Shown: positions 35,099-46,967 of the stretch, piece after piece
Position numbering within the stretch: the first letter of the stretch is position 1
Layout of the letters: the number at the start of each line of letters is the position of its first letter
Assembly (NCBI GenBank): GCA_002077065.1
Contig: NAJO01000015.1
Location: 919,115-983,114 of the forward strand
Length of the DNA stretch: 64,000 bases
Direction: 5' to 3'
Source: Cryoendolithus antarcticus
Taxonomy: Eukaryota; Ascomycota; Dothideomycetes; Cladosporiales; Cladosporiaceae
Program-made: the position numbers and the translations under genes
Notes under the pieces: generated by a model
What the model saw: the letters and a program-made list of their open reading frames with translations, nothing else
Databases searched by the model: none
Told to the model about the DNA's origin: nothing

Positions 35099-37792
35099 AT
35101 GGTCAAGTAAGTCGGCACCGCATGATGGATGAAAGAGCAGGACGTTGGAGATTTGCATATGAGAAGGGTTCGTACCCAGGCTCAGGACAGGGCGCTGACA
35201 ATATGACCTCTACAGCTTCACCACCGAGGAGATCCGTGGCCTCATGGACACGCCACAAAACATCCGTAACATGTCCGTCATCGCCCACGTCGACCACGGC
35301 AAGTCTACCCTCACCGACTCGCTCGTCCAGCGCGCCGGTATCATCTCCGCCAAAAACGCTGGCAACCAGCGCTTCACCGACACTCGCGCCGATGAGCAGG
35401 AGCGTGGTGTGACAATCAAGTCCACTGCCATCTCGCTCTTCGCTCAGCTCACCGAGGAGGACGATCTCAAGGATATCCCCATCAAGACGACCAAGAACGA
35501 GTTCTTGATCAACTTGATCGATTCGCCCGGTCACGTTGACTTCTCCTCTGAGGTCACTGCCGCTCTCCGTGTCACTGATGGTGCGCTCGTCGTCGTCGAC
35601 ACCATCGAAGGTGTGTGCGTGCAAACCGAGACTGTGCTGCGTCAAGCACTCGGTGAGCGTATCAAGCCTGTCTTGGTCATCAACAAGGTCGATCGTGCGC
35701 TCCTCGAGTTGCAGCTGTCGAAGGAGGACTTGTACCAGAACTTCTCGCGTGCCATCGAGTCGGTGAACGTGGTCATTGCCACTTACTTCGACAAGGTGCT
35801 CGGTGATGTGCAGGTTTACCCCGACAAGGGTACTGTCGCTTTCGGCTCCGGTCTTCACGGATGGGCGTTCACTGTCAGGCAATTTGCCTCGAAATACTCG
35901 AAGAAATTCGGTGTGGACAAGACCAAGATGATGGAGAGGCTTTGGGTGAGTGTTATGCGCACCATGAGAAGTTGAGCAACGCACTAACAACTACACAGGG
36001 AGACAGCTACTTCAATGCTAAGACCAAGAAGTGGACCAAGGTCGGTACTCACGAGGGCGAGCCTATTGAGCGCGCGTTCAACCAGTTCTGTTTGGACCCC
36101 ATCTTCCGCATCTTCGACCTCGTCATGAACTTCAAGAAGGACGAGACCGCTAAGCTCCTCGAGAAGCTCGAGATCAAGCTGGTTGGTGAGGAGAAGGAGA
36201 CCGAGGGCAAGGCACTGCTCAAGATTGTCCTGCGCAAGTTCTTGCCTGCCGCCGACGCTCTTCTGGAGATGATGGTTCTCCATCTGCCATCTCCCGTCGC
36301 CGCCCAGAAGTACCGCATGGAGACTCTCTACGAGGGTCCTCCGGACGACGAGGCCGCCATCGCCATCCGTGACTGTGACGCCAAGGGTCCACTCATGTTG
36401 TACGTCTCCAAGATGGTGCCTACATCCGACCGTGGCCGCTTTTACGCTTTCGGTCGTGTCTTCGCTGGTACTGCCAAGTCTGGTCTCAAGGTCCGCATTC
36501 AAGGTCCTAACTACACCCCGGGCAAGAAGGACGATCTCTTCATCAAGTCTATCCAGCGTACCATTCTCATGATGGGTCGCTACACCGAGCCCATTGAGGA
36601 TGTTCCAGCCGGTAACATTCTCGGTCTCGTTGGTGTCGATCAGTTCTTGCTCAAGTCCGGTACCCTCACGACCTCCGAGACGGCACACAACCTCAAGGTC
36701 ATGAAGTTCTCCGTCTCCCCTGTCGTGCAGCGCTCCGTCGAGGTCAAGAACGCCAACGATCTGCCCAAGCTTGTGGAAGGTCTCAAGCGTCTATCAAAGT
36801 CTGACCCTTGCGTACTGTGCTCGATCAACGAGTCCGGTGAGCACATTGTCGCCGGCGCCGGTGAGCTTCATCTCGAGATCTGCTTGAAGGATCTCGAGGA
36901 GGACCACGCTGGTGTGCCTCTCCGTATCTCCGACCCCGTCGTGCAGTACCGCGAGACTGTCGCCGGTACCTCCCGCATCACTGCTCTGTCCAAGTCGCCC
37001 AACAAGCACAACCGCCTGTACATGATTGCGCAGCCCCTCGGCGACGAAGTCGCCAAGGACATTGAGGACGGCAAAATCAGCCCTCGCGACGACTTCAAGC
37101 TCCGCGCGCGTCTGCTCGCCGACGAGCACGGCTGGGACGTCACCGATGCCCGCAAGATCTGGTGTTTCGGCCCAGACACCAACGGCGCCAACTTGCTCGT
37201 CGACCAGACCAAGGCTGTGCAGTACCTCAACGAAATCAAGGACCATCTCGTGTCCGGTTTCCAGTGGGCTACCAAGGAGGGTCCTGTGGCTGAGGAGCCC
37301 ATGCGCGCCGTCCGCTTCAACATCATGGATGTCACGCTTCACGCTGACGCCATCCATCGCGGTGCCGGCCAGCTCATGCCCACCACCCGCCGCGTCTTGT
37401 ACGCCTCTACCCTCCTCGCCGACCCCGGCCTCCTCGAGCCGGTCTTCTTGGTTGAGATCCAGGTCCCCGAGCAAGCTATGGGCGGTATCTACGGTGTGCT
37501 TACGCGGAGACGTGGTCACGTCTTCGAGGAGGCGCAGCGTGTCGGTACGCCGCTGTTCAACATCAAGGCTTACCTGCCTGTCAAGGAGTCGTTCGGTTTC
37601 AACGCCGATCTGCGCGCTGGTACCAGTGGACAGGCGTTCCCGCAATCTGTGTTCGATCACTGGCAGATTCTGCCCGGTGGTTCGCCGCTCGACAACACGA
37701 GTTTGCCTGGTCAGGTCACGGTGGAGATGCGGAAGAGGAAGGGTCTTAAGCCTGAGGTGCCTGGGTATGAGAACTACTACGATAAGTTGTAG
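35099..37792 (+). CDS. EF2: Elongation factor 2 (EF-2)
   Basis: GTPase that translocates the ribosome during elongation. Exons 35099..35106, 35216..35945, 35999..37792 (843 residues plus stop accounting gives 844 codons). Intron 1 (35107..35215, donor GTAAGT, 109 nt) interrupts codon 3, a placement common in fungal EF2. Intron 2 (35946..35998, GTGAGT, branch ACTAAC, CAG) falls between codons. The protein starts [15 protein letters not shown]1 motif AHVDHGKST at about 26-34, switch region with [10 protein letters not shown]3 DSPGHVDF, G4 NKVD. Diphthamide-site histidine at residue 699 within DAIHRGAGQ, exactly where yeast has H699. C terminus YYDKL. Strong preference for C-ending codons fits high expression. 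Confidence 0.97.
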
Positions 37793-38551
37793 ATGGGTTG
37801 ATGAGTGTTCGGGGAGGGGTAGGGATGTGGGTGCGAGGAACGAAAAGCTTGCATGGTGGACGAGAGAGAGGAATGGGTGTTGGGGGTTTGTTTGCTGTTG
37901 TAGGCAGATAGACGGCTGATTCGAGTGCGAAATGAGATTATGTTAGCATTGCTTCTCCGGATGTCTTGATCCTTGCTTGTGCTCATATCATGCTAGCCGC
38001 GAAAGTGAATTCCGCGGTTACTACGTCATTTGAAGACTGGAGTCGAATCTGGGCAGCCGTTAAGCCATGGCAGTCTCTCACAAGGTGTGTGTGCGGGATC
38101 TGCCATCCCGGGCGTACTTAAGAGAGAGCAGAGGAGCGTGTCGGGATTTTTTGAGAAGCGAAGGTTGTACAACTCAAAATGCTCGAAGGCGATGTTGATC
38201 CGCAGGAGACATCTGGCAGGTCTGCGATGGTCGCTGTGAAACTGCGCTCGCCGTCACGTTCTTGCTACTTCTTACATGTACGCACCTGTATATGACACCA
38301 CATGTGCGAGAAGGTCATAAGGCCGTTCAGTGAAAGACTCGACTCCATCGCCACGCACGTAAAGTCTGTCACACACAGATAACGGTCAGCAGCAGCATGC
38401 TTGAGGATCTGATCGACAAAGGAAAGCGAACTTGACGTTAGCAACGACATGCTATGCCTGGTATCTCGTACAACGCATCCCATGCTACCCGAAACGCCAT
38501 CGCTAGACAAAACCCACACTCGCTCCTGAACGTTCGTCACTGGACTCATAC
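37793..38551. other. Convergent intergenic region, no gene seen
   Basis: 759 bp between the 3' ends of EF2 and the OSTalpha-like gene. I looked for a tRNA around 38040 (tcgaatc) but the arms do not pair. Confidence 0.45.
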
Positions 38552-40647
38552 TCACGAACTCCACGGATTGTCCTCATGCTTCCCATTCACAGCCTTGCCC
38601 TTACCCTTCCCATTCACACCCCCATACCTCCTCTCCTCCCAAGGCTGTTTCCGCCCAGTCTCATCCACGCCATCCTCGTCTTCGTCGTCGTCAACAGTGA
38701 ACGGATTGTCAAGGTTATGGTTCCCATCCTCCACCTTCCCCTCAGTCCTGTCCGGATTGAAACCCCGCTTCACCTCCTCCACCTCTTCGTCTTGGCCGGG
38801 GAAGGTCTGCACGAAGTGTTTTTGTTCGGTCTGGTTCCAGCCTGGTCCGCCTTCCTTACGAGCACGGACACGCTCGATTTCTTCCGCTTGCTTGTCCTCT
38901 ACTACCAAGTCCACCAGCTGGGAGGAATGCGATTTGCTCGACTCGCCTGAGGAGGAGGGTTGGCGGACAAGGGAGGAGATCTTGTTCGCTGCTTTGCCGA
39001 GGGTGGTATTTGAGTTTAGCTTGGTCTTGTTTTGAGAGTCGCTCGATTCGCCGTCGGAGGGGGTGTCGTGTTGGTGCACATGGCTCTGAATCTCCTTGAT
39101 GCGGCTTTTCCTCCGTTGCCGGTTCTCTTTCCCGGGCTGCAGGATCGCGCGGTTCGTGGTGGCAGATATCATGTTTGGATCTGCGTGGAGACGGTCTTCT
39201 CGTGTGGCGTAGTGCGTGTTGATGACGGGGTAGTTCCAGTCCCCGAACTCCAAACCCCTCGCCTTCTGATACAGCTTCTCCTCGTCCTCGTCCAGCTCCG
39301 GCTCCGGCGTCGGATCAGTAGTGCCGTAGTCCTTGTTCACCTGATCGACTAGCTTCCCGGCGCCTCTGCTCCGACTCCTGTGCCCGTCTCCGGGGCTCAT
39401 GGTCCTGGCATGACTGTCCGCGAACCTGCTCAATAACGGCTGCTTGTCTCCTCCACTGGCAGGAATCCAGTACTTCCCTCGCCCTCCTCTTTCATATCGC
39501 ATTCCCTCCGCCATGCGTGCTTGCCGACTGGCGCTCTGCTCATGCGCAATCACATTGTCCTCGGCATCAAAGTACCTGTACTCGTACTTATCCCCTCTCC
39601 AAGTCTCTTTCGCATCTTCAATTAGATCCCGCGGCCCAAAGGCGTCTCGAAAAGCGTACCTCATAGGCATGCGAGCGTCGGATATGGTCTTGTCAGCGTA
39701 GTCTTTCCAGCTGAAAGCGTACCAGTACGCGATGGTGAAGAGTGGCATCTCGAAGCAAATGAGCGCGTCTTGGATTGCGGCTGCCAAGTTGTCCGCTGTA
39801 TAGCCATTGCCAATATTCTGTATTGCCCCCAGCCAGACAAACACCGAGAGTAGGAAGCCCTGCCACCAAGAGGCGAAGATGATGCCTTTGATGCAGAGAA
39901 ACTTGGGCATGGGTCGGAAGGGCTTCAAATCGGCGGACATGCAAACCCAGAAGAGTGCTAGGTCGTACAAGGAGATGCAAATGCTCACGTTGTAGATGAT
40001 GCTCGTCCAGAGGTATCCCGAGTCAACTGCCATGACGCCCTCCCTGAAGGTGCCCGTGGCTTTCATGATGACCGTCGCGAACGCCAGCGCAGGCTTGATC
40101 CAGACATACTGCAGAATGCCTCGCTTGACACTCAGAAAGGTATGTGGATCACTGATGTCGACTTTCGCCAGACACATGTCCAGTGGCCATAAGTGCGGGA
40201 CCGGCGCTCGGCCATGCATCAGAATGATCAGGCTTCTCTCCCCGCCTAGGAAATTGACGAGGAGCTGGAAGAAGGTGTAGAGGGTAAAGGCTTCGTAGAC
40301 ATCTCGGAAGGGATCGATCCAGAAGGCTGCGCGGAGGGATGTCAGGGAGGCCCAGGAGGCGGTGGCGAAGATGGGGACCAGGACGAAGATGCGGATGACA
40401 TGGCGTTGGAGGAGGGGTTTGCGGTAATTCTTGGTTTGCACGAGAACGAGTCTGCGGTGATGTAGTCGGTTAGCTGCGTATCTGCTTTTGATGCATATGG
40501 GGTGGCGCACAGGACTGTGAGGATGATAGCCACCAGCGACGAAACGCCAGCACATATCAACACTGCCCTCCCAAAGCCGCTCCCTGTGCCCACGTCTTCA
40601 TCTTGTTCTCCCTTGACCAGCGCGTGGAGTCTGTTGATGGCGGCCAT
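38552..40647 (-). CDS. OSTalpha/TMEM184 (DUF300) family membrane protein
   Basis: Two exons, 40647..40511 and 40451..38552 (678 aa). The intron 40510..40452 has donor GTGCGC, branch CTAAC and acceptor CGCAG, and joins the first helix to VLVQTKNYRKPLLQRH, the family's diagnostic loop. The upstream in-frame codon at 40734 is GTG, so the ATG at 40647 is chosen. About seven transmembrane helices lie in residues 30-330; conserved phrases are NFLGGERSLI and GILQYVWIKPALAF. The C-terminal half (about 350-678) is hydrophilic, disordered, Ser/Glu/Arg-rich and presumably cytosolic. The animal relatives transport steroids or organic solutes; fungal members are often vacuolar or endosomal. The substrate is unknown. 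Confidence 0.88.
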
Positions 40648-41302
40648 ATCGGCGATGGGTGCTTCGTTGCACTCTCGGTGTGCTATCGTTGCATAGTAGC
40701 CAGGACGTGCAGACGACCTCAACGCCACCTCCACAGCTCGTCGCTATGCAATGAGATCTTGCAAGGTGATGCAGGCAGCTGCATACCCAAACTTCCAGCT
40801 CGCGTACACAGAGTGGCACTTGATCGCTACGTCACGCACCATCACCACGTGGGACAGACTTTCGCTCAAGCTTCCGCGCTTCATTCTTCTTCTCTTTCTC
40901 CCAGACAATATCCCTTCGAGAGCGCACACAAAAAGTCCCATTGCGCCAGTACCGCCTCATGTGATTGCCCTGGCCAATGCCTCGACCAGTGATGAGCAGC
41001 CGACAGGGGCTCTCAACACGGAAAGCTCTCGAGAGCTCCCGATTGCTTCGCCTTTGGTTCCTCATAGCCAGCGATAGCGAGCCTACGGTCGCACGGTGTA
41101 AGTTCTCAGTACGAGCGTATCAAATCTAGTATCATCTCTTCACTGCTCCGACGCGCTCTGCCTCTTCACTCAAGTTCTTGGAATGCTTACAAAATTTCAC
41201 TTTACTTTCACTTCAACGCTACGTATGGGTGCTTCTTGTGAACAGCACTTTCACCTCCAAATACTTTGCTCGTATAAGAATTGGCGATCGCAACCGCGAT
41301 CT
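40648..41302. promoter_or_regulatory. Divergent intergenic region OSTalpha-like / BTB gene
   Basis: 655 bp between divergent starts. A TATAAG element lies at 41273..41278, close to the BTB ATG. An in-frame upstream ATG at 41183 exists, but its extra residues look non-conserved. Confidence 0.4.
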
Positions 41303-42187
41303 ATGTCGCTTGCTACTAACGTGCACCTCGACCCGCACCGCCCGCCGCAAGCATCGAGACAGCAAGGTTCGTGCTTTCGTCTGCGTGTCGACCTACGAGA
41401 CACTAACGTTACTCTATCTAGTCTGTGGAACCAAACAGACTATTCCGACATTGTCATCACCTTCAGCGGACGCAGCGTCCACTGCCACAACATCGTCCTT
41501 TGCAGAGCATCAGACTATTTCAACAGGCAATTCGGTCCCCGCAGTCAGTTCGCAGAACGCAGCCTAAAGGAAGTAGAGTTGAAGGACGACGATCCTGATG
41601 CTCTGGAAGCCCTGCTACTTCACCTATATCAGCAAGACTTCGATCCCGACGTCTCGAAATCGTGGCGCTTTTATTTCGATTTGAGGGCAGCCGCTGACAA
41701 GTATCTACTTCCACGTCTCGGACAAACCGCCAACAGCCGTTTTCAGAGGGCTGCCACGAGGATCAAGGACACTTCAGAAATCGTCATTATCCTACGTGCT
41801 CTGGACAGTGAGCTCTCGCATCACGGAGGCTTGACTCACTATCGCAACACCCTCCGCAGAGCCAACTTCGAGCCCCTCTTGCAGTGCGCAGAGTATCGAG
41901 CCTACGTCGATGAGAACACCGCCCTCCTGTGGCGAGACCTTGACGACTTGCGATCTGACATGGCAGCCTTGAAGAAGGAGCAGTGGCTCTCCAAGAACGA
42001 TGTCGAAGAGCAGTCACTGCACCTCTGCAAAGTCCACAAGGCCGCAGTGACAGACGCCAAGTCGCCTGTGACAGCTGTGTCCGGTGGCCGCCAAGTCGTT
42101 GCGGAGTGCTTCTGCACGAGCGCTTGCTACTCCGATAGATATTCGGACAGCACGATCACCAGGGTCAAATGCTACGTTGCGAAGTGA
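41303..42187 (+). CDS. BTB/POZ-domain protein (intact copy)
   Basis: The BTB fold mediates dimerisation and often Cullin-3 adaptor roles. My model: exon 1 41303..41370, intron 41371..41421 (GTGCTT, CTAAC, TAG, 51 nt), exon 2 41422..42187, 277 aa. Without splicing the frame is also open (the intron is a multiple of three). The splice is preferred because the damaged paralogue at 46968..47881 has an intron at the same place and phase, just before LWN. The BTB core lies at about 24-110 (LWNQTDYSDIVITFSGR, HNIVLCRASDYFNRQF, LLLHLYQQDFDP). The C-terminal part carries Cys residues (LCKVHK, CFCTSACYS) of unknown use. No DNA-binding domain, so not a zinc-finger BTB factor. Confidence 0.78.
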   Translation: MSLATNVHLDPHRPPQASRQQGSCFRLRVDLRDTNVTLSSLWNQTDYSDIVITFSGRSVHCHNIVLCRASDYFNRQFGPRSQFAERSLKEVELKDDDPDALEALLLHLYQQDFDPDVSKSWRFYFDLRAAADKYLLPRLGQTANSRFQRAATRIKDTSEIVIILRALDSELSHHGGLTHYRNTLRRANFEPLLQCAEYRAYVDENTALLWRDLDDLRSDMAALKKEQWLSKNDVEEQSLHLCKVHKAAVTDAKSPVTAVSGGRQVVAECFCTSACYSDRYSDSTITRVKCYVAK

Positions 42188-42731
42188 TCTTGCGGAGGCG
42201 GATTCGAGGCCAGCTACAGTGGCAGCCACAAGAGGCTGCGGTTCATAAGCTCACTGAAGCCGTCCTCTTACACGCAATATAAGTGCGTGAGGCACAATGA
42301 CTGTTTCCGAGGGGATACACTTAGTACGATCTTCGTGGGCGGAGACATGAGCATACAAATCGAGATGTGCAGGGGCAATGATCTGTCGGCTTATCGGCTG
42401 GAGATGGGCATGCTTTGGGAGCGTCTTCGCGCTGTCGAAGACATGGCAGTAGGTCGATAGAGAGATCGGAACAGACAAACGTCGTCTTGATATCACGTGC
42501 TCAGCCTTGACCGGAGCACTGACCTAAGCGCGCCAAACGTCATCCCGATAGCGCATAGATAAGCACGCGACTCATCGCGGTGCCATTGACTATCGGTGTG
42601 TAGACCGAAGTACACCCTAGGTATTACCATGAAGCTCCGGAGGTAGTCACGCGTGACGCGAGCAGTTCCTTTGTCCTTAATTCCTATCATCCTCAGCATC
42701 TCCGCATTCGAGTACCGCTCTCCTCATCCCA
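42188..42731. other. Intergenic, no gene seen
   Basis: 544 bp. It holds the 12-bp palindrome GTCACGCGTGAC at 42646..42657, about 75 bp before the F-box-like gene. Otherwise nothing recognised. Confidence 0.45.
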
Positions 42732-43655
42732 ATGGCGACGACCATGACTCCCGTTGGACTTGCACCTACGCTCCTGACGCTACCGGCAGAACTCAGGAAT
42801 GCCATTTACGCGTACGTCTTCGCCAGCACCGACGCCAACGTCTCCTATATCCTCCAAGACGAGCGATCACCTTTCGCGCACGCATTGAAGCTCGAAGATT
42901 CGGGCTTCCACAGCCCGAGGTCTTCGTTTTCAGACGATGCCGACCCCTCAGAACAACCCTACGCCCACCTCCGACCTCTCCAAGTCTGCCGCCAGATCCA
43001 CACCGAGTCTGCTCTCTACGCCCTAAGCCACACAACCTACCACCTCCCCTCCTCCCTTTGCGATCCCTCGGACTTCTTCCAGCGCACTCGGTGTCTCTCC
43101 CCAGCGAAGCTCTCAGCTCTCACACACCTAACACTAAGTGCGAAGATCGGCTCATTACGCGCTCTGAACGAGTCCTGGCAGAACCTCCCCTTCGGTCACC
43201 CTTCCCTTCGCCTCCAGAAACTCACTCTGATACCATTGCGACCAGATGCAGCCAAAAGCGTCTGGGGCGAGATCGCAGACCTCAGCCAAGCTCATACTCT
43301 AGCCTACATCCTCGGCGAGACCTTCCGCGGTCTGCACAACGTGCAGGAAGTGGAAGTCCTCAACCGCGACTACTTCCGCACCGGCGTCTGGGAGCTCGTC
43401 TACCGCACGCTGTGCTACAGGATGTTTCGCTGGGGCGGGAGCAAATGCGGCGTCCGCTTCGAAGGACCCGTGGAAGAGGTGAACGAGATTGGAGGCGTCG
43501 GGGAGAGGGGGCAGACGACGAGGTTTCGGGTCTTCTTTGGAGAGGGAGAGACGAGGGGAAAGGAGGTTGGGGAAGAGGTTTGTAGGTTGTTGGGGAAGGA
43601 GGGGACGGATCCGAGAGAGACGGAGCTCGCGCTTGATGCCGGGGTTGGGCCGTAG
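42732..43655 (+). CDS. F-box-like protein of unknown substrate
   Basis: Single exon, 307 aa, good ATG context (cccaATGG). The N terminus has LLTLPAELRNAIYAYVFA, the degenerate F-box-like opening found in a very large fungal family. Next comes LRPLQVCRQIHTESALYALSHTTY, the equally typical 'LL.vCRqi..Ea' helix, and a hydrophobic C-terminal domain up to about 245. The last 60 residues are Gly/Glu/Arg-rich. Members of this family are often of unknown function; an SCF ubiquitin-ligase adaptor role is possible but not shown. Confidence 0.72.
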   Translation: MATTMTPVGLAPTLLTLPAELRNAIYAYVFASTDANVSYILQDERSPFAHALKLEDSGFHSPRSSFSDDADPSEQPYAHLRPLQVCRQIHTESALYALSHTTYHLPSSLCDPSDFFQRTRCLSPAKLSALTHLTLSAKIGSLRALNESWQNLPFGHPSLRLQKLTLIPLRPDAAKSVWGEIADLSQAHTLAYILGETFRGLHNVQEVEVLNRDYFRTGVWELVYRTLCYRMFRWGGSKCGVRFEGPVEEVNEIGGVGERGQTTRFRVFFGEGETRGKEVGEEVCRLLGKEGTDPRETELALDAGVGP

Positions 43656-44233
43656 AATGGGGCTTGTGTTTGTGAGGATTGTTGGTGGTATGAGACGCAT
43701 GGGGCTGTGCTTGTGGAGTTTGCGAGGAGGTAGGATAAGTTGCACGGGTTCGACGGAGTTGCATTGGGGACTGTGTATATACCTTTTACATACATGATGA
43801 TATGACCTACAAAGACCTGAGACCTACAATCTAGCTGTATGATAAGCATTTCTCAGGAATGGCTCCATTGACTTCAACTCCTCCGAGCATCGTATCACGC
43901 GCCACATCGCGTGTCTTTGAGCGTGAATCCTTCTCTCGGCAGCTGTCGTAGCGAAGCTCTCGTCTAGCCGGTCCTCACCGACTACGACTTCATTTCGGGG
44001 CCACTGAAATCACGTAGTTCTCCCTGTACTGCAAGCTGACGAACAAGCGCATGTGACCATAATCCTCTCGACACTCTAGCACGAGCAGAATGGTAATGAT
44101 CGAGTGGCTATATAAACCCGTTGACTAGTCGTGGTAGGTCGGCGAGGCATCTCTATTACATTTCATTTACTTCCTCCAACAACATACCCTCATCGTCCTC
44201 ACATCACCTCTACAAGACTTCAGTGAGAAGTCA
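43656..44233. promoter_or_regulatory. Intergenic with candidate TATA box for the sulfotransferase-like gene
   Basis: 578 bp. TATATAAA at 44109..44116 is about 120 bp before the ATG at 44234 and about 45 bp before a pyrimidine-rich stretch, a plausible core promoter. No coding frame recognised. Confidence 0.45.
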
Positions 44234-44989
44234 ATGCCTCCCCAAATCCTCATCTTCGGCCTCCCTCGCACGGGGACGCAGTCCCTCTGCGATGCCATCA
44301 CGCTCTTGACCGGAGAGCCAGTCTACCATATGCGCGAAGTCGCCATGCACTCCCACCAACCCGCCTGGATCTCCTTGCTAGACCGCAAATACCGCGATCG
44401 CGAAGCACCCGAAGCTCTGATCCCAGCACTCAAAGACGTTCTGGAGCCTTACTGCGTACGTCCCCTTCCTCCTGTCCTCTAAGCACCGTCGGTGGCAAAT
44501 CGCGTGCTGAAGAGATGACAGGGCATGGCCGACTTCCCGGCCTCGATATTCCCAGAAAGCTTACTTTCAGCGTACCCAAACGCGAAAGTGATCTTGACCC
44601 CTCGCAACGAAGACGCCTGGTACGCCTCCATGCTCCGCACGCTCTGGGCCGGCCACCTAGCCGCCACAGCCGAGACTAACGATCGGAACATCACGATGAG
44701 GGGTCTGCGGTGGAAGTACCACGAGTACTGCTGGGGGAACGACTTTCCGGCAAACGGCCGGGACTACTACCGGAAGTATGTTCAGGAGGTGAAGAGGCTG
44801 TGCGAGGGAAGGGAGGTGCTGGAGTGGGATGTCAATTCGAAGGTTGTGGAGGAGGAGGTAGGGTGGGAGAGGTTGTGTGGGTTTCTTGGGGTGAGTGTGC
44901 CGGAGGGGGTCGACTTCCCGTGGACCGATGAGAATGCTATTAAGCCTGCGGCTGGTGTGGAGGGTGGGAAGGAGGGCGAAGCTAAGTGA
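44234..44989 (+). CDS. P-loop sulfotransferase-like protein
   Basis: Exons 44234..44455 and 44522..44989 with a 66-nt intron (GTACGT ... ACAG); both exons are whole codons, 229 aa. The N terminus has the PAPS/P-loop motif ILIFGLPRTGTQSL at about 5-18. Next come VYHMREVAMHSHQPAW and DFPASIFPESLLSAYPNAKVILTPRNEDAW (by position about 76-106), the second conserved block of the fungal 'sulfotransferase family/P-loop NTPase' proteins. The acceptor is unknown. The family is common in secondary-metabolite contexts, but no biosynthetic genes flank it here. Confidence 0.82.
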
Positions 44990-45075
44990 GCAAGACAGGT
45001 ATCTTTGTGCCTGGGTATTGTACACTGATATACATTCATACAAACCCTTCCGTCTAGCTGTTGTACACATCCCGT

Positions 45076-46490
45076 CTATCTCCGCTTCAAGTACCAATTA
45101 AATGCCAAACCCATAGTCTCCGGATGCAATGGATTGGGCACTTCCGCTAATCCGGGCCTTGCCACTGCATGTCGCAAATACACCGCTGAGCAAATGTTCT
45201 GGTTCACTTCCAGGTACCGTGGGATGAAGGCGAAAGCGCTCATATAGTCCCTAGGTCTCCAGGGCGTGGCGTAAGGTCGCGTGACGTCTACTGGATTCTC
45301 TCGTGCGCGGGTGAGGGCTTGGTGGATAAGCTCGGCGTCCTTGCGTGCGCGATAGGCGTCTTCTTTGGCTGGATCGACAGCTTGGGGGTTTGCGACTGCC
45401 GTCGTCTCGTCTGTTGTGGGTGTTGGTGCTGCAGTGACAGAAGCATCGGTGGGTATGCGGGAGGTGATAGATGTCAGTGATGCTTCGAGATCTTCGATGG
45501 TGTCTGAGGTCTCGCTATCGTCTTTGCCTGCTCCATGCTTGGAAAGCGTCTTCCTGACATCTTTTGTGAACGCACGCAGTTCTTGTAATCGCTTCGCGGA
45601 GAGATCGGTCTTCGAGTCGTCCAGTATTCGTCGTGCGCGCACCATGAGCGACTTGAGCGCCTTCTTTGCATCTGCATCGGGCTTTGTCTCGCCCTCGGTG
45701 GCTTCCGCGACCGACTCTAATGTAGCCACGCCTGCTTCTGCATTCGCTTCCTCACTCTCTTGCACCTCTGCTTCCTCTTCGAGATCTTCGTACTCCTCTT
45801 CCTCCATACCAGCTCTCGCTTGCGCAATGGGGCTGTCGCTCTTGCTCTTCCGTGCGCCAGTAGCAAACATCACCCTCTCTGGCTCAACCTGGAACATATC
45901 TCCTGGATTGAGAAGATATCCCGGATATGTCATCTATCGCATCTGTCAGCTCCCGTTCGCTCCCTCTTTCCGCCACGCCGACATACCTTCTTCCCATTCA
46001 CTCTGACCCACCCATGCACAATAAACTGCCTCGCCTGCTTACTACTACTTGCAAACAGCGCCCTCCAGACCGCAGTATCAAGCCTCCTCTCCAACGGATG
46101 GAACGCCATATGCATATACGGCGTTTTCTGCCGCTTCCTCCTGCCTCCTACTCGGCCGTCTCTCCCCTCGATCCCATCCACCTCCTCTCCAGATTCCTCC
46201 AATCCTCTTCCCCGACCCTCCGCCTCCTCTCTCCCATCACTCCTTGCCAGATACCTGAAATCCATCGGCACCACAGCCGGCAACCGCCGATCGAACATTC
46301 GTGTCCATTGTCCTTCGCGGACGTAGGGGTTATGGTAGGCTCGGGCGAGGGCTTTGGCGGTCCATTTCTGCTGGAAGAAAGTGCGGTTTCTGGCTTGCGG
46401 GATTGAGAGGCGGGAGATGTTGTAGAGGTTCCATTTTGACCAGTCTTGACGTGGTTTGGGGACTTTGAGGGCGTGGTATTTGCGGGGCAT
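45076..46490 (-). CDS. nam9: Mitochondrial small ribosomal subunit protein uS4m (NAM9)
   Basis: Exons 46490..45987 and 45933..45076 (453 aa); the intron 45986..45934 has donor GTATGT and acceptor ATAG and lies between codons. The start [24 protein letters not shown] is typical of fungal Nam9 (quoted from 46490; the frame extends upstream). The S4 RNA-binding domain is [20 protein letters not shown] ... [12 protein letters not shown], about 128-168, continuing [11 protein letters not shown]. An acidic, Ala/Glu-rich insertion at about 195-340 separates it from the conserved C terminus ([41 protein letters not shown]). It acts in the mitochondrial matrix in 15S rRNA assembly and translation. Confidence 0.9.
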
Positions 46491-46967
46491 TGGGAAGAAT
46501 GAAAGATGAATGCGAGTGTGGTCGTACACATGGAGTCAATGGCTAGAAGTTCGAGTTGGAGGTTCGGTGGTCGGAGATCTTTCGGCCGAGGCTGCCTTGA
46601 CCTTTAACGTGTCGAACAGAAGTACATTGAGATCCTGATCATATGCAAGAATGACATTGACATGGGCGAGATCTGCTTGGAACTGTGCAATGGCGGGCAG
46701 TGATGAGCTAGCTGATCGTGCCAGTGCTGGAGAGATTTATGTCCTATCTGCACTGCTCGCCCGACAGCTTCTCCCAGCGACGACGCGATGTATCTTAGTC
46801 CTGCCCCAACCAGATATTACCCGTCTTGACACACCTCTAGTAATCGCTTCTGCATCAGCCTGTAGGCCAGTGACTTGCGAGTCCATCGCCTTCCACAGCT
46901 CCTTTCGACTCCATCGCCGGCCAAAGCCCAAAGGCATCGAGCCAATCTAGACATCGCACGTTCCGGC
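46491..46967. other. Intergenic, no gene seen
   Basis: 477 bp between the NAM9 start and the 3' end of the broken BTB copy. Nothing recognised. Confidence 0.45.

Noticed and set aside
35861..35998. Reading EF2 straight through intron 2 in another frame
   Set aside because: Splicing at 35945/35999 gives the exact EF2 sequence; the alternative frame does not.
38020..38070. tRNA-like T-loop (gtcgaatc) after EF2
   Set aside because: The flanking bases do not form T or acceptor stems.
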